This document shows, piece by piece, positions 51,930 to 63,542 of a stretch of DNA of 64,000 bases. The notes below the pieces were generated by a model. That model saw only the letters and a list, made by a program, of their open reading frames with translations, did not search any database and was not told the DNA's origin. The translations under genes and the position numbers were made by a program. Each line of letters opens with the position of its first letter. The stretch's first letter is position 1. Source of the stretch: Aricia agestis (taxonomy: Eukaryota > Arthropoda > Insecta > Lepidoptera > Lycaenidae); contig NC_056406.1 of NCBI RefSeq assembly GCF_905147365.1, positions 4,290,501 to 4,354,500 on the forward strand, read 5' to 3'.

Positions 51930-52300
51930 GTAGCATATGCTTTCAGTTCTTAAAACAGCGCCTAAACCCGCGAACTTGTATTTATAAGGAATCCGGAGTT
52001 CTCGTAGTATCTTCGGAACCATAGTATACCTCGGTGCAAAATCTTGCGTTTTGGTAGCATATGCTTAGGATGCTTCTTATAAAACCAAAATCACCATATG
52101 TTTCCATATAAATTTAGTGGAGTTCCCTCGATTACTCATGGATCCCATCATCAGGTCACCACTTAGAGTGAAACCTAATACAACAAAACAAAAATTTCGA
52201 AAATCGGTTCACAAACGGCGGAGTACACAAAAAATAAAAAAATATATCCACAGCCGAACATATAACCCCCTCCTTTTTGGAAGTCGGTTAAAAATGAAAA
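51930..52300. repeat. Dispersed repeat ending 'gaagtcggttaaaaa'
   Basis: 'gtggagttccctcgattact', 'ggatcccatcatcaggtcac', 'aaaatcggttcacaaacggc' and 'ctcctttttggaagtcggtt' occur in order. This is a common moth and butterfly repeat in my recollection. Scraps are at 12128 and 41575. Confidence 0.65.
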
Positions 52301-52439
52301 CAGTAAATATTTATTAAATTTTGTTTTTACAGTTCATTTTCTACATGTCCGCCTCTGTTTTGGACACACATTCTCATTATTTTTCTCAAAGCACTTTTAA
52401 CTACTCCAGTTGTTAGTGTAGTTCGCATTTTATCGGCTG
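52301..52439. other. Short spacer; no gene
   Basis: Unique-looking AT-rich sequence; nothing identified. Confidence 0.5.
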
Positions 52440-53062
52440 CATCTCAATAGACCGTGGAAGTGTGACGTCACAAAATGGCGGATCTTGACGTTTGGGTTAA
52501 AACAAAGGTTTCGCTAGGGAGTATTATTGTTTTTAGTGTTTTGGGAGGCTTTTAGCATTATTTATTACGTTGTGGAGTATTCAAATAGTGTTCACTGTTC
52601 TTTGTTTAATAAAAGCTGTGATTGTGAACTTAATTGCTATACTGGAGCAATTTCAAGAAGAAATTTCTGTATTTAAGAAAGATGAAAAGAGTTACGATAG
52701 CGGTCATGTTTCGTCAGTTTCATACGATGGTTCCATGAGGATTTTGAAAGGACAGATATTTGCATCAATGAAAAATAAAAATATTCAGCAGAGGTGTGTC
52801 ATTTTATCATAAAATTCTATCGTTGATGAAATCCGAAATCGGCGATATCAGTACTTACATTTCATGTTATTTTTTTAAGGTTACGTTTGGAAGTAACGGG
52901 CGTATAAGCCAAGTGAGTTGTGACTGTCCCCTGGGGTTGTACCAGTGTCACCACGTAGCCGCTCTGCTGATTTATGCCAACAAAAATATTAGTAAAACTG
53001 ATAACATTTGTTCCTGGAAGGCTCCATCCATAACTGAAAACATTAATGAGCCTGTAAATTAA
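52440..53062 (+). pseudogene. SWIM zinc-finger N-terminal part of a YqaJ-type protein
   Basis: Two frames give one protein start. The first has YDSGHVSSVSYDGSMRILKG and QIFASMKNKN. The second has VTFGSNGRISQVSCDCPLGL then YQCHHVAALLIYAN, a SWIM zinc finger (C-x-C, C-x-H). In insects this module stands before a YqaJ nuclease and accompanies ISL2EU-type transposases. Here the nuclease part is missing, cut off where the minus-strand transposase begins. A frame change falls near 52800. Confidence 0.6.
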
Positions 53063-53194
53063 ATGTACCCTGCTAGAGTATAAAGCAATCAACAGACCTG
53101 TGAATAAGGAAGACAAATACTTTTTTCTAAGCAAACTCAAATCTTTAAACAGGTACCTATAAAAATATGATACTAGGAGCCTCATACTTACCAT

Positions 53195-53886
53195 TTAGTT
53201 GCCACAAAGCCATCTAATCAAGATCCTAGCCCTTGCAATTTGGCGAGTTATCATTACCTGCTCTTTTGAAAATTGTGTGGTAGTCAAGAATGGTGGTATA
53301 TTAACATTTACACCAAGTGGCGCACAAATGTCTGAAATAAGAAATCCTTTGTCACATAAGATCTGATCACCTGCCATCATGTGTGACAGGATTCCACTGT
53401 CTTTGGTGATGACTTTGTCAGATGTTGACCCCGGGAAAAGATCACTGACATATGTAATGGTTGCGTTAGGAGTTAGGAGCTATTCCTATTAACACTTTAA
53501 ATGTGTGCCTTTTATTGTAGTGTGAGAACACTGCTTTTTGTTCCTTCATTGAAGCCGGAATAGCTATCTCGATTTCTGAACAATGAAGTACAATTTTAAT
53601 ATTTGGGAATGGTGCAAAACATGTTGGTAAAAAGGAAATATTCTTTTCTCTGCTGGGAATTACATCCATCATTCCTTTAAATAATATATCATGCAGAACA
53701 TTAAGAAATGTTATAAATATGTTTTGAACAGGTGGTGGAACTGATCTTAAATCGGTATCCCAAATCAAAGTATTGTAAATTCAGTCTAAGCTTCATTAAT
53801 GTGCATAATAATTGATCGTGAAAATTAATTGTTTCCACCTTCCAACCCATGAAATAATTTATTTCAAACCGGCTTGTAAGTTCCAC
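53195..53886 (-). pseudogene. DDE_Tnp_4 transposase (ISL2EU/THAP-Harbinger type), inactivated
   Basis: In order on the minus strand: helix-turn-helix (LLCTLMKLRLNLQYFDLGYR), core start (CFAPFPNIKIVLHCSEIEIA, where the family has Asp-Cys-Thr-Glu, so the first catalytic Asp is His), then SMKEQKAVFSHYNKRHTFKV. A 7-bp tandem duplication (gttagga twice, 53465-53478) shifts the frame. The second Asp region follows as ILCDKGFLISD and NIPPFLTTTQFSKEQV. The expected Glu near the end is not preserved (ARILIRWLCGN). It converges tail-to-tail with the SWIM gene, the arrangement expected of one ISL2EU element. No termini found. Confidence 0.7.
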
Positions 53887-54049
53887 ACAGAGTTAGCCAT
53901 TTAACCCTCCAACTTCGCCGGCTTAAATATTTAATTATTTAACTCGTGGTTAACTCTTGGCAATGCAAGAAAATATAAATATTTAACCCAGAGTTAGAAG
54001 TTAACACAGAGACAAATTATTTAACCCTGGAACGTGCAAGCATTCGGTG
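53887..54049. other. Spacer with repeated 'tatttaaccc/gagttag' words
   Basis: gccatttaaccc, tatttaacccagagttag and tatttaaccctgg recur within 130 bp in direct and inverted order, possibly subterminal repeats of the element to either side. Confidence 0.4.
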
Positions 54050-54547
54050 TGCAAGATTCCATGGTCGACGTTAAAGGAGAATGTGACGAAGTATAAAACT
54101 CTACGAGAGGTTAATCAAGATTCACAGATTGTAATGTCCAAGATAAAAGGAAGACCGTTTGCGTTACCTGTAGAAATATAACAAAAGTTACTGGCCTACA
54201 TTATTGAAATGCAAGAATGTGGTTTTGATCTACAGTAACAAAAATAAAGCAAATTGCATTGTCTTTAGCAAAAGCTGCGAATAAAAGCTGCACATTCAAT
54301 GACGAAAAGGGATCTGCAGGTTAGAATTGGCGTGTGATGGATAAAGAACGCTACGGGTTAACTTTGCGAACACCGGAAAATCTTTCAGCACGTAGAGCGA
54401 TTTGCTCAAATCCAGTGTTTTGGAAGATTTTTATGAAAAATTAAAAAAAGAAATAAACGAACATTACATTCCGCCCGAAAGAATATGGAACTGTGATGAA
54501 ACTGGTCTGATGTTTGTCATCAAGCCCAACAAAATTGTAGTAGTAGT
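54050..54547 (+). pseudogene. pogo-type transposase N-terminal remnant
   Basis: In shifting frames: IPWSTLKENVTKYKTLREV (psq-type helix-turn-helix), GRPFALPVEI with an early stop, AYIIEMQECGFDL, and RIWNCDETGLMFVIKPNKIV with the first catalytic Asp (54485-54545). It breaks off exactly where the 370-bp inverted-repeat arm starts (54548). A third, distinct pogo lineage in this window. Confidence 0.65.
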
Positions 54548-54905
54548 TTTAGTAAACTGGTACCTAAGATTTAAATTAAACGACTCCGACTTGAAAGGAA
54601 ATGAGGCTTTTTGCCCAAAACAATTATAAGAATTAAATAGTTTGCTCGACTTTAACCGACTGTACTGAAAAAAAAATGTACCACGCTTGTTTGGCAAGTA
54701 ATTTTAAAAGTTGGCGCAACTGCTAATAAGGATTCCAAAATGGTATGACACTTGCTAGATTGTTTCTTAAATTTTGGACAATATTGATTTTTGTAAAGGA
54801 ACTCAGTTTTCGACAATTTTTTCTTACTTACTTAAAATGATTCAAGTGTACCTTTCTTCTAAGTGATATTATGATTTGTATGAGACGGAGAGAAACATTC
54901 AATGA

Positions 54906-55050
54906 GTGTAAGAGAGACAGATAGTGACGCCACAAGTACGCGAGACGGGTAGACACAATGCTACTAGTGTGAGCGAGACAGATAGTGAAGCCACAAGTAC
55001 GTGAGATGGGTAGATACAATGCTACTAGTGTGAGCGAGACAATGTCACTA
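54906..55050. repeat. 61-bp tandem repeat, about 2.4 units
   Basis: Units starting at 54906, 54967 and 55028 share gtgtgagcgagacagatagt and ccacaagtacg.gaga. It sits directly inside the left inverted repeat, as subterminal transposase-binding arrays often do. Confidence 0.9.
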
Positions 55051-55324
55051 TTGTCCATGGTCCCGACGTACAGCACACAAAGTACAATAGATCAGTACGT
55101 TACTCTACTTCGTTTACTGCGCACACCGTATTCGTTCGTCTTGATTTCGTACATACCCCTTTTTGCTTTGTTTATTGGACTCGATTGCTTGTGATTTGGT
55201 TTTGGACTGCTTAGTTTCTCTTTCAACGACCTTTGCTTTCTCCTGGACTAGCGTTGATCGTGTGATTGTGTAGTACGAGGGCTGCTATTTATGTATCCGG
55301 AACTGGCCACTTACAAGAACAATA

Positions 55325-56229
55325 GAGGAGAGTAACCAAATATGGAATAGTATCCCTAAAATGGAATACCGCCATCTCTCGGAAACGAATACTCCTAGTT
55401 GCAAAAGACAGTGATCTTCTGTCTCTTTCCATCATTATACTCGCGTACAGGTTTTGACTTGTCAGTCGGGCGAACGTTGTGGCTGCGGTGAGAGTGTTTT
55501 GTTTTGGTGCTGTGAGAAAAGTTTTTAAGGTACGTAAAAACTAAGTATTTCTTTCAAAACGTGATTGAAAATACTATTGTATATTATGACTATGCATTGA
55601 TTACACGTTTATTTGATTGTTTTAGAGTTTTTTTCTTGTCTGATTGTGTTTAGTAAAAAAATCTGATATATGTTTTGATTAGTTTGAAATTTCCGAATAT
55701 GGACAGTCCGTGGGATCTAAATATGGACTATGGACTCGGCCTGATGCCGTTATAGGACTGGAAGTTCCTGACTCAGAAGATGCAGAGTGTATGTTCTGTA
55801 ACAGCCTGTTTTCTCAAGATACTCAAGGAGAGACATGGATCAAATGCCTCATGTGCAGGCTCTGGGCACATGGTGATTGCGCAGGTGCAGAGTTCGATAC
55901 ATGGATATGTGATTTCTGCAAGTAACTTAATAAGTATCTTCTTAAAATTGACCAAAGTTCCTGTAGATCTCATAAAAATAAAGGTTTATTATTCATAGTT
56001 TTATAGTAGTCCATATTTGGGTACCTATTCCATAATTAGGTGCCTTTATGTTGATTTTGTTTTTGAGAAAATTTTATATTTTAAATTAATATATGTAAAA
56101 CAAAACTGTCAATAAGTTAAGCGCAACTGTATGACTGATAATAAATAAGAATAAAAGTTTTTAATTTACAATATCTTTTTTTTTATAACACAAAAACAAA
56201 ATGGTATTCCATATTTGGTTACTCTCCTC
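55325..56229 (+). mobile_element. 905-bp pogo-derived non-autonomous element
   Basis: Inverted ends gaggagagtaaccaaatatg (then gaata) lie between TA dinucleotides (55323-55324 and 56230-56231). Internally it keeps a 5' exon with a GT donor near 55529 and a terminal zinc-finger coding exon, but the transposase core is deleted. It sits 49 bp inside the mariner. Confidence 0.85.
55710..55925 (+). pseudogene. Zinc-finger C-terminal exon remnant of a pogo-like transposase
   Basis: The frame encodes AECMFCNSLFSQD, WIKCLMCRLWAHGDCAG and WICDFCK: C-x2-C, C-x2-C, H-x3-C, C-x2-C, a PHD-like cross-brace finger. I recognise this as the usual last domain of a class of arthropod pogo-like (DDE_1) transposases. 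The first 20 or so residues are read from a different frame of the 5' part and are probably not meaningful. The stop at 55923 is natural. Confidence 0.6.
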
Positions 56230-56356
56230 TATTTAAAAAGTAATTACAACATTTGAAAATAGAACTCTTTGGTTGAAGAATACATTTTGTTTCATGTGAC
56301 TGTCAATTATTTTTCCATTGTGGCGTCATTTTGAAAATTGCGTGTCTTCATTTGCC

Positions 56357-57389
56357 ATGGATTTAACCCGTGAACATTTTCGTGCAATGATTTACTACGA
56401 TTTTCGGCGTGGGCTAAATCAACAACAGTGCTTTATTCAACTCACCGCAACTTTTGGAGATGAAGCACCATCAAAAACCACTGTTTATCACTGGTACAGT
56501 GAGTTTAATCGTGGGCGGTCTATGCTCACGGATGAAAATAAAGAAGGTCGCCCAAAAACAGCTGTTGTCCCACAAAATATAGATGCTGTGCGGGAACTAA
56601 TAATGCGTGATCGTCATGTTACATATCGCGAGATAGAGGCGTCCTTAGGCATAAGTATGACGAGCATACATAAGATATTACACGAACATTTGGCTGTAAA
56701 AAAATATGTTCGCGTTGGATTCCGCACAACTTGACAATCGATCAAAAACGGGCTCGTGTCGATTGGTGCAAAAAAATGATAAAAAAATACAACCGTGGTA
56801 CGTCAAAAGCCGTTTATAATATCTACACAGGTGATGAATCTTGGATCTATGCATATGACCCCGAAACTAAACAACAGTCAACGGTGTGGGTGTTCCAAGA
56901 TGAGCCGAAACCAACAAAAGTTACTCGTGCAAAAAGTACTTTGAAGCAAATGGTCGCCTGTTTTTTTGGAATTAATGGACATGTGGCTACAGTGCCATTA
57001 GAGAATCGTAAAACGGTTAATTCTGAATGGTATACGACCATTTGTTTACCAGAAGTCTTTGAAGAAATAAGAAAGGACAACCGACAACGCAGAATCATAT
57101 TACATCACGACAATGCTAGCTGTCACACCTCAGCTGAAACAACTCAGTTTTTGGAGGGTCAAAAGATCGAATTGACTGGTCATCCGCCGTACAGCCCTGA
57201 TTTGGCACCTAACGATTTCTTTTTATTTCCATACGCGAAGAACAAATTAGCCGCGAAGAGGCTGTTGATGCGTTCAAAATGCACGTTTTGGAGATACCTC
57301 AATCAGAATGGAAAAAGTGCTATGAAAATTGGTTCCAGCGTATGCAAAAGTGTGTCGATCATCGCGGCGAATATTTTGAAAAGCAATAA
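56357..57389 (+). pseudogene. mariner transposase (DD34D), two frameshifts
   Basis: The ATG at 56357 begins DLTREHFRAMIYYDFRRGLN, the first helix-turn-helix. The second HTH is VTYREIEASLGISMTSIHKI. Near 56705 a frameshift moves to WIPHNLTIDQKRARVDWCKK. The core has GDESWIYAYDPETKQQ (first Asp), LHHDNASCHTS (second) and HPPYSPDLAPNDFFLFP, with 34 residues between the last two. A further indel near 57255 shifts the tail, whose other frame gives WKKCYENWFQRMQKCVD and ends at TAA 57389. Size (about 345 codons) is exact for mariner. All catalytic residues survive, but the frame does not. Confidence 0.9.
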
Positions 57390-57461
57390 AACCATATTAA
57401 ATGATATATGTTTGTTTCTTTTTTTAATTCCGGATACATAAATAGCAGCCCTCGTACCACC

Positions 57462-58522
57462 ATGTCAGTGTACACCGCACAGGAATATGCCAACATGCAT
57501 CTCATTTATGGTGAATGCCAATGCTGCAGCTAGGCTTTACCGCCAAAGATACCCAAACGCTGCTCGTCATCCCGATTATCGAGTTTTTTTGAATTTGCAC
57601 CGTTCACTCTCAGAGGGACGATTCCCAAGCCAAGTACACAGTGAAGGAAGACTTACGATGACATCGTACTACGAACAGTCGCAGAAGATCTAAGTACTTC
57701 AGTACGACAAATCGAAGAAAGCACAGGAGTGCCCAAAAGTGTTGCCCATTGAATCATGAAAAGTCATGAGCTCCACCCATACCACGTCACGCGAGTACAA
57801 ACTTTACTACCCCGGGACTATCTCCCAAGAGTTACGTTTTGTGAAACGATTTTACAAAGACACCGGGAAGATCCACAATTCATAGATAAAATTTTATGGT
57901 CCGATGAGTCCACTTTTAAAAAAGATGGGTACATGAATCTACACAACTTACATGAGTGGCATGTAGATAATCCACATTTGATGAGAGAGGATAAATCCCA
58001 GTATCGATTCAAAATAAACATGTGGACCGGGATTCTAAACGGGAGAATCATCGGACCTTTTAAACTGCCAGAAACCTTGAATGGCATCATTTATTTGGAC
58101 TTTTTAAGAAATCATTTACCAAATTTATTAGAAGACGTACCTCTGCACATTTACAGAGACATGTGGTTCCAGCAAGACGGCTGTCCGGCGCACTATGCCC
58201 GTCCAGTGCGAGATTATTTAGATACTGAATATCCAGAAAGGTGGATAGGGCGGTCTGGTACCATTTCGTGGCCAGCCCGTTCACCTGATTTAAATCCGCT
58301 AGATTTTTTTACTGGGGAGCTGTGAAAGAAAAAGTATATACAAAGCCAATTGAAAATCTAGTTGAACTGCGACAACAATTAACGCGAGCAGCTGAATTTG
58401 TTAATAACGGCAGATTTGCCCGTCTGATAAAGCGGTCTTTTTTAAAAAGATGTCGAGCTTGCATTCATGCTGGTGGGAGCAGTTTGAACATATTTTGTTA
58501 TGATGTAATAAAATATTTTAGA
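57462..58522 (+). pseudogene. DD41D Tc1/mariner-superfamily transposase with DUF4817-type HTH
   Basis: The ATG at 57462 reads SVYTAQEYANMHLIYGE. A one-base slip near 57513 leads to NANAAARLYRQRYPNAARHP (DUF4817-type helix-turn-helix). A stop at 57750 follows GVPKSVAH. The core is open: WSDESTFKKDGYMNLHNLHE (first Asp), then MWFQQDGCPAHYARPVRDYL, IGRSGTISWPARSPDLNPLD and FF. The second and third Asp are 41 residues apart (DD41D), the spacing reported for rosa-like elements. A slip in the T-run at about 58305 shifts the tail (WGAVKEKVYTKPIENLVELR). It is therefore dead by three breaks. The end coordinate is approximate. Confidence 0.85.
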
Positions 58523-59014
58523 CTCCAAAAATTTGTTTCAATTAAAAGCTTCCTAAATCCTAAAACACCTTTCCTAAAGTTAAAAGTAATGAGACACTAT
58601 GGCCCCCGTGGCCCGTGATATTCTTTTACTTCTTAGATTTTATCTCCCTTACACTCGTTGAATGTTTCTCTCCGTCTCATACAAATCATAATATCACTTA
58701 GAAGAAAGTCTTGGGTGCACTTGAATAATTTTAAGTAAGTAAGAAAAAATTGTCGAAAACTGAGTTCCTTTAAAAAAATCAATATTGTCCAAAATTTAAG
58801 AAATGATCTAGCAAGTGTCATACCATTTTGGAATCCTTATTAACTGCGCCAACTTTTAAAATTACTTGCCAAACAAGCGTGGTACTTTTTTTTTCAGTAC
58901 AGTCGGTTAAAGTCGAGCAAACTATTTAATTCGAATTATTGTTTTGGGCAAAAAGCCTCATTTCCTTTCAAGTCGGAGTCGTTTGATTTAAATCTTAGGT
59001 ACCAGTTTACTAAA

Positions 59015-60289
59015 GCATTATTCAGGATTACATACAAAAAAAAAAACAAAAAAAGTAGAAATTTGTAGTGCCGGGAACTAAAAAACCGCCACAAGATGTC
59101 GATTTTTCGATTTTTTTTAAAAGCTTTGTATTTTTTGGGACACATTACTTGGACTTTTTTTTAAATTTTTTTGAGAACTGTTGTAACCTGGCCTATCATT
59201 GGTTTAAGGCTTATCGTCGATTTACGGGACACCCTGTATATTATGCACTAGGATGGAGCGATAATGTATGTAGTTTTTTTTAATGGCATAGCAATAGAAA
59301 GTTGCCTTTTAATGAGTAAATTCTCCATACAAAATATGGTTTACTTGTCTTGATGTTATGAGGTGCCCCAACCCAATTAAAAATTCGAATAATACGAATT
59401 TTTGAAAAACATTGGTCTAGTTTTGATAAATAGTATTTTTCTATATTTCAGACACTGTTCCTTGTAAAAAAAACTACATTGTAATATGTTAAATAAAAGC
59501 CCCTTAGCCAAGACCTTTTATCAGAATTGACTTAAAAATTCGCGAATATGATGTTCGACTCGTCTAATGTCAATTCTATACATTTTGATCGACAATTCTA
59601 TAAAGCTTAGGCCAAACCTACGCGACCAGGCGACTGCGAAGCGGAGCGTCAAGTTGTCAAATGTGTTTTTTGATACAAAAAATAATATATATAAGCTTAA
59701 AGAAGCGATAAAGAAAAATTCTTGGCTACAAGCTCTGGTTAGTGGTATCAATGTTTTTATTAAGAAAAATTTAATATTTATGATATTTTATCATCAGAAA
59801 AAAGTAGATTGTTTGGTATTAAATTGTTTTTTTATTTCACAGGCATTTGAAACAAAAAACTACTTTAATAGTTTGTTAATTATTTCTTCTATGAAACGAA
59901 TAACATCTCCTTTGAAAAATATATTCACAAGTCACAACTGTACCATCACCAGCCACCTTTTCTACCATCATGATAAATTCTGCGTATACTTTTATAATTG
60001 CGATCTGCATCGTGTGTGCTGATCTGTTTTCATTATTTCTCATCGCATTTTTATTTTATCAATGACAGAACTTGCACCCTTTGATGTAATAATACCAACA
60101 ATCAACATCTTTTAACACAAAAGCTATAATAGCAGCTGCTCTGTCAGAGACTTCATACGATCGCATACGTGAGCTAATGATGTGAGTGGCTGAGCAGCTA
60201 CTTATTTTGGCGATTGATTAGCTTCTACAAGTTACAAGAAGAAGCTACAATTGCTTGAACTGGTTCTTTCGGTTGTTAAGTCATCGAGT
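59015..60289. other. No supported gene
   Basis: AT-rich with long T-runs; 'gatttacgggacaccctgta' (59219) looks like a Tc1/mariner terminus without a partner. The frame 59567-60022 (151 codons) has no recognisable domain. Confidence 0.5.
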
Positions 60290-61927
60290 CAAAGAACGAG
60301 AACAAGCAATCCCAGAAAACGATAAAAATAAAATTTTCGAGCTCAATGTATTATCAAATTCCCTTGAAACACAATATAAAAACAGAAACTCAAATGTAAC
60401 AAAAGCGGAACTCAAAAAAAAATGCAGATAACGATATGACCAGAAAGTATCGTATGAAATCCAATTTGTCACTGAAATTAGGTCTCAAGGGAAGAATAAG
60501 AAATCTATACGGGTCTTAAAACCCAAACAGAATATTAGAACAGGACATTAGGAATTTTTTCCTTTGAGATGACATAAGCCGGTCTACAGCAGGGCAAAGT
60601 GAATCCAGGACTAAGATGCAAAAACGGTTTTTGACAGACACTTTAGACAACTTGTACAAAAAGTATCAATTAGAAGGAGGAAAAGCATCTCGAACAACTT
60701 TTGGGCGATATAGACCATTTTATGTTATAAGCCCCAATGTAAATGATAGAATCACCTGCCTGTGCACAAAACATACAAATTTACAATTGAAAGCAGACAA
60801 ACTAAAAGCTTTAGGAATACTTACAACTAACTCACTGTCACAGCTTGTGCAGGAAGTTGCTTGTGACTGTAATTCCAAAACCTGCATGTATTTTTCTTGT
60901 GAGTTTTGTAAAGACAAAATGCCAGAAATTAACACTGACATTTATGGCAAAAAGGAAATACGTTGGCAACAATGAATTTTAAAAAACTATGAATATATCA
61001 ACGGCAAACCGGGATATTCAAAGAACATTGTCACCAAGAGATATACGAAAAATGAATTTACTGGAACTTTAGAAACTTTGGTGAAAAAATTCAAAGAAGA
61101 ACTGCATAGCGTCATAACTTTAACATATCAACTTAAGCGTCAGCATTCAAAATGTGCAAAGAAACAGTGCAAGAAGACTAGATTATTATAATGTTATGTG
61201 ATTTCTCAGAAAATTTCACGTGCAAAATGTCTGAAGAAATACATTTTGGCGCAGCAAAAATTAATTTACTTTACTTACTGAGGTGATTTACTTGCAAGGA
61301 AAGAGTCCTATCCTATGACCTATCTCATTTTGTACTATACCACCATCGCTTTCTCATAAGCCATGATACTAATACGATTTGGGCTCATTTGAAACCAATT
61401 ATTGAGTATGCTAAAGAAAGATGTCTAAAGGCACGAGTCATACACTTTTTCACGGAAGGACCTTCGACGCAGTACCGTCAGAAAAAAAGCGTTTAGTGAA
61501 AACGTCTTTGATTACGGTACTTGGTCCTTTTTCGAAGCTGCGCATGGCAAAGGCCCTGCAGACGGCGTCGGTGGTGCAGTTAAAAGGAAGCTAGACCAAT
61601 TTGTTGCTAATAAACATGACATACCATCTGCGGAAGCAGCATACACTCTACTGAAATCACAAGAAACTGAAGTGAAAATAGCCCGTAACTAATAAACGAC
61701 CAGCAAAGAACCCTCAAAATAGGAATAAATCGGGCAAACGAAAGAGAAATACGGACTCTACAGACACAGAAGTGGACTCTGATGTAACGTATGCTGAAAC
61801 TAGTGAAAGTGAAGGATATGAGATTAGCGAAGATCTAAGCAGTGAAGATGAAAGAATATATACAGAGGTTCATGATAATAAGGAAAAGTTTCAGATAAAA
61901 CGAAAAAGCAAGTCCGAAATATTATGA
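60290..61927 (+). pseudogene. Sola-like (RNase-H-fold) transposase, decayed copy 2
   Basis: An N-terminal coiled-coil region (60290-60430) is followed by VISPNVNDRITCLCTKHTNL and CDCNSKTCMYFSCEFCKDK (60720-60930), a Cys-rich section. Further on, in other frames, come HFFTEGPSTQYRQKKS (61447-61495) and WSFFEAAHGKGPADGVGGAV then KRKLDQFVA (61520-61610). An acidic tail ends at 61927. The two signature blocks match copy 1 (12727 and 12835), although the SDG Asp is Glu here (TEG). Many stops and indels. Starts 500-1,000 bp upstream are not resolved. Confidence 0.6.
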
Positions 61928-61943
61928 TGCCATCTCGTTCGAA

Positions 61944-63529
61944 TCGGTTCTATGTAACCTGAGTTTCTTAGCCACAGGGTCATACCAGAGGATTGTGGGT
62001 GTGACACATTTGCCACAGCGAACAACAAGCCGCTGCATAAGGCAGGTTGTGGAAGCTATAAATTCCAATTACATGCTAGGTAAATGGATTAAGTTCCCTC
62101 AAACACACCAGGAAAGGTCGGTATTAAGACAAGAGTGAGACTTTCATTTTTATAATATGTACTTAATGCAATAATTTAATTTTAGTAGTAACTTAGTAAG
62201 AAATGAATGTCATGTTCAATTATTATCTAATAAGAAACATTAATATAATGATAATAATTTGTAATAATGGAGATTGGTATTAATGTTTTTGTTTTATTTA
62301 TGAATTTTCAGATTTCAAAGAAGATACCATGTACCTGGATTTATAGATTTTAATAGGATGTAGAGATTGCACCCACATTGCAATAGTGAAGCCTGATGAA
62401 GAAGAACATATTTATTTTAACGGAAAAGGATACCACTCTATAAATGTACAAATGGTAAGGGTGACATGCATTTTACGTTGGTTTGATTATAAACATATTT
62501 ATGAGAGTTAATTATTCTATATATTTAATAGAATAAGTTTTAGTGTAAAGGACTATGACACAAAACATAATATTATGGAGCTTGGCCCAAATATCCACTA
62601 AATATATAGTAAAATTGTCTACTGAACACTGAATCATTATAACCACTTCTGTTCATTCTTCTTTGTGAATTTACACTGAAACTTATTTTATTAATTAATA
62701 TACTGAATTAAATTTAATATAAGTAATTAACATTACAAGTGAGTGATATGTTTGTAATAAGTATATCAAATAATGTGTTTTTTTATGCATATTGTTCTTT
62801 TATCACTTTCCAAAGTTGATAGAAATAATTTACAAATATGTTAAAATATGTATATTTTTTAGATTTATAATTTAAATATTTTAAATGTGAATGCAAGATT
62901 TGGAGGAGCTACGCATGATTCTTTTATTTGGGCGTCAAGTCAAGTTTAAGGGTTTATGCGTGGCCTTCATCAAAATGGTGAACAAACGTGGTTATTAGGT
63001 AAGAAAAAAAAAGTATAGTGTTTATACTGTCAACTCAATAAAAGTTTGTTTATTAGCCATATCTACTCGTAGTGTAGGTACTTTACTGATAGAACACAAT
63101 AATAATACAATTTTTACTAAATGACTGCGAAAATGATAGCACTTTTTATTTTTTATTTTAGGTGATGCTGGATATCCACAGAGAGCCTGGCTTATGACAC
63201 CTATATTAGATGCTGCACCAGGCTCTCGAGAAGCAATGTATACTGCACGTCACATTCAAGCAAGGAACTGCTTTGAGCGTTGTTATGGTTTGCTTAAGCA
63301 CCGTACACTGCATTATCATCCTCATGTTGCTAGCAAAATAGTATATGCATGTTGTGTATTGCACAACATTGCATTGAATGCGCAGTTACCTGCACCAAGT
63401 GGAATTGCAGGGCAACCAGATGATGATAATGTTGCTGTACCAATAGGCTCTTCCATTCTTAGCAACCAAGATGACTTAATGCGAGGCAGAGAAAAAGAGA
63501 TCAGTGCCTTAATTAATAGATTAAAATAA
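61944..63529 (+). pseudogene. Harbinger-type (HARBI1-like) transposase, multi-exon, decayed
   Basis: Exons are readable with GT/AG edges. First, 61944-62130: LCNLSFLATGSYQRIVGVTH, LPQRTTSRCIRQVVEAINSN, KFPQTHQE. Second, about 62311-62454: FIDFNRM with a stop, then DCTHIAIVKPDEEEHIYFNG. Third, about 62860-63000: NVNARFGGATHDSFIWASSQ with a stop. Fourth, 63162-63529: GDAGYPQRAWLMTPI, RHIQARNCFERCYGLLKHRT. Catalytic residues DCT-H, GDAGY and FERCYG are present, but at least two stops and one slip kill it. Different lineage from the element at 45496. MITEs lie in intron 2 and just after the stop. Confidence 0.75.
62525..62694 (+). mobile_element. MITE B, copy 1 (170 bp)
   Basis: Terminal inverted repeats ttaatagaataagttt.agtg and tttacactgaaacttatttt. 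Non-coding, inside intron 2 of the Harbinger pseudogene. Confidence 0.85.
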
Positions 63530-63542
63530 TTGTAAATATTAA

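Larger units (their letters stand above)
55276..57454 (+). mobile_element. mariner element (1,274 bp) interrupted by a pogo-derived insertion
   Basis: Perfect inverted ends (cgagggctgctatttatgta ...) lie between TA dinucleotides (55274-55275 and 57455-57456). Subtracting the 905-bp insertion leaves about 1.27 kb, the canonical mariner length. It is inserted immediately upstream of the DD41D gene start. Confidence 0.93.
54548..59014 (+). mobile_element. DD41D (rosa-like) Tc1/mariner element with 370-bp inverted repeats
   Basis: 54548-54917 and 58643-59014 are about 370-bp inverted copies (roughly 95% alike by eye: tactgaaaaaaaa, ttgtttggcaagtaatttta, ttttcgacaattttttctta). Between them lie a tandem repeat, a transposase gene (57462 on) and a nested mariner (55276-57454). 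Without the mariner the element would be about 2.3 kb. That the inverted repeats and the DD41D gene form one element is inferred from position. Confidence 0.6.

Noticed and set aside
54828..55194. Frames over the 61-bp tandem repeat as genes
   Set aside because: They follow the repeat period and show no domain.
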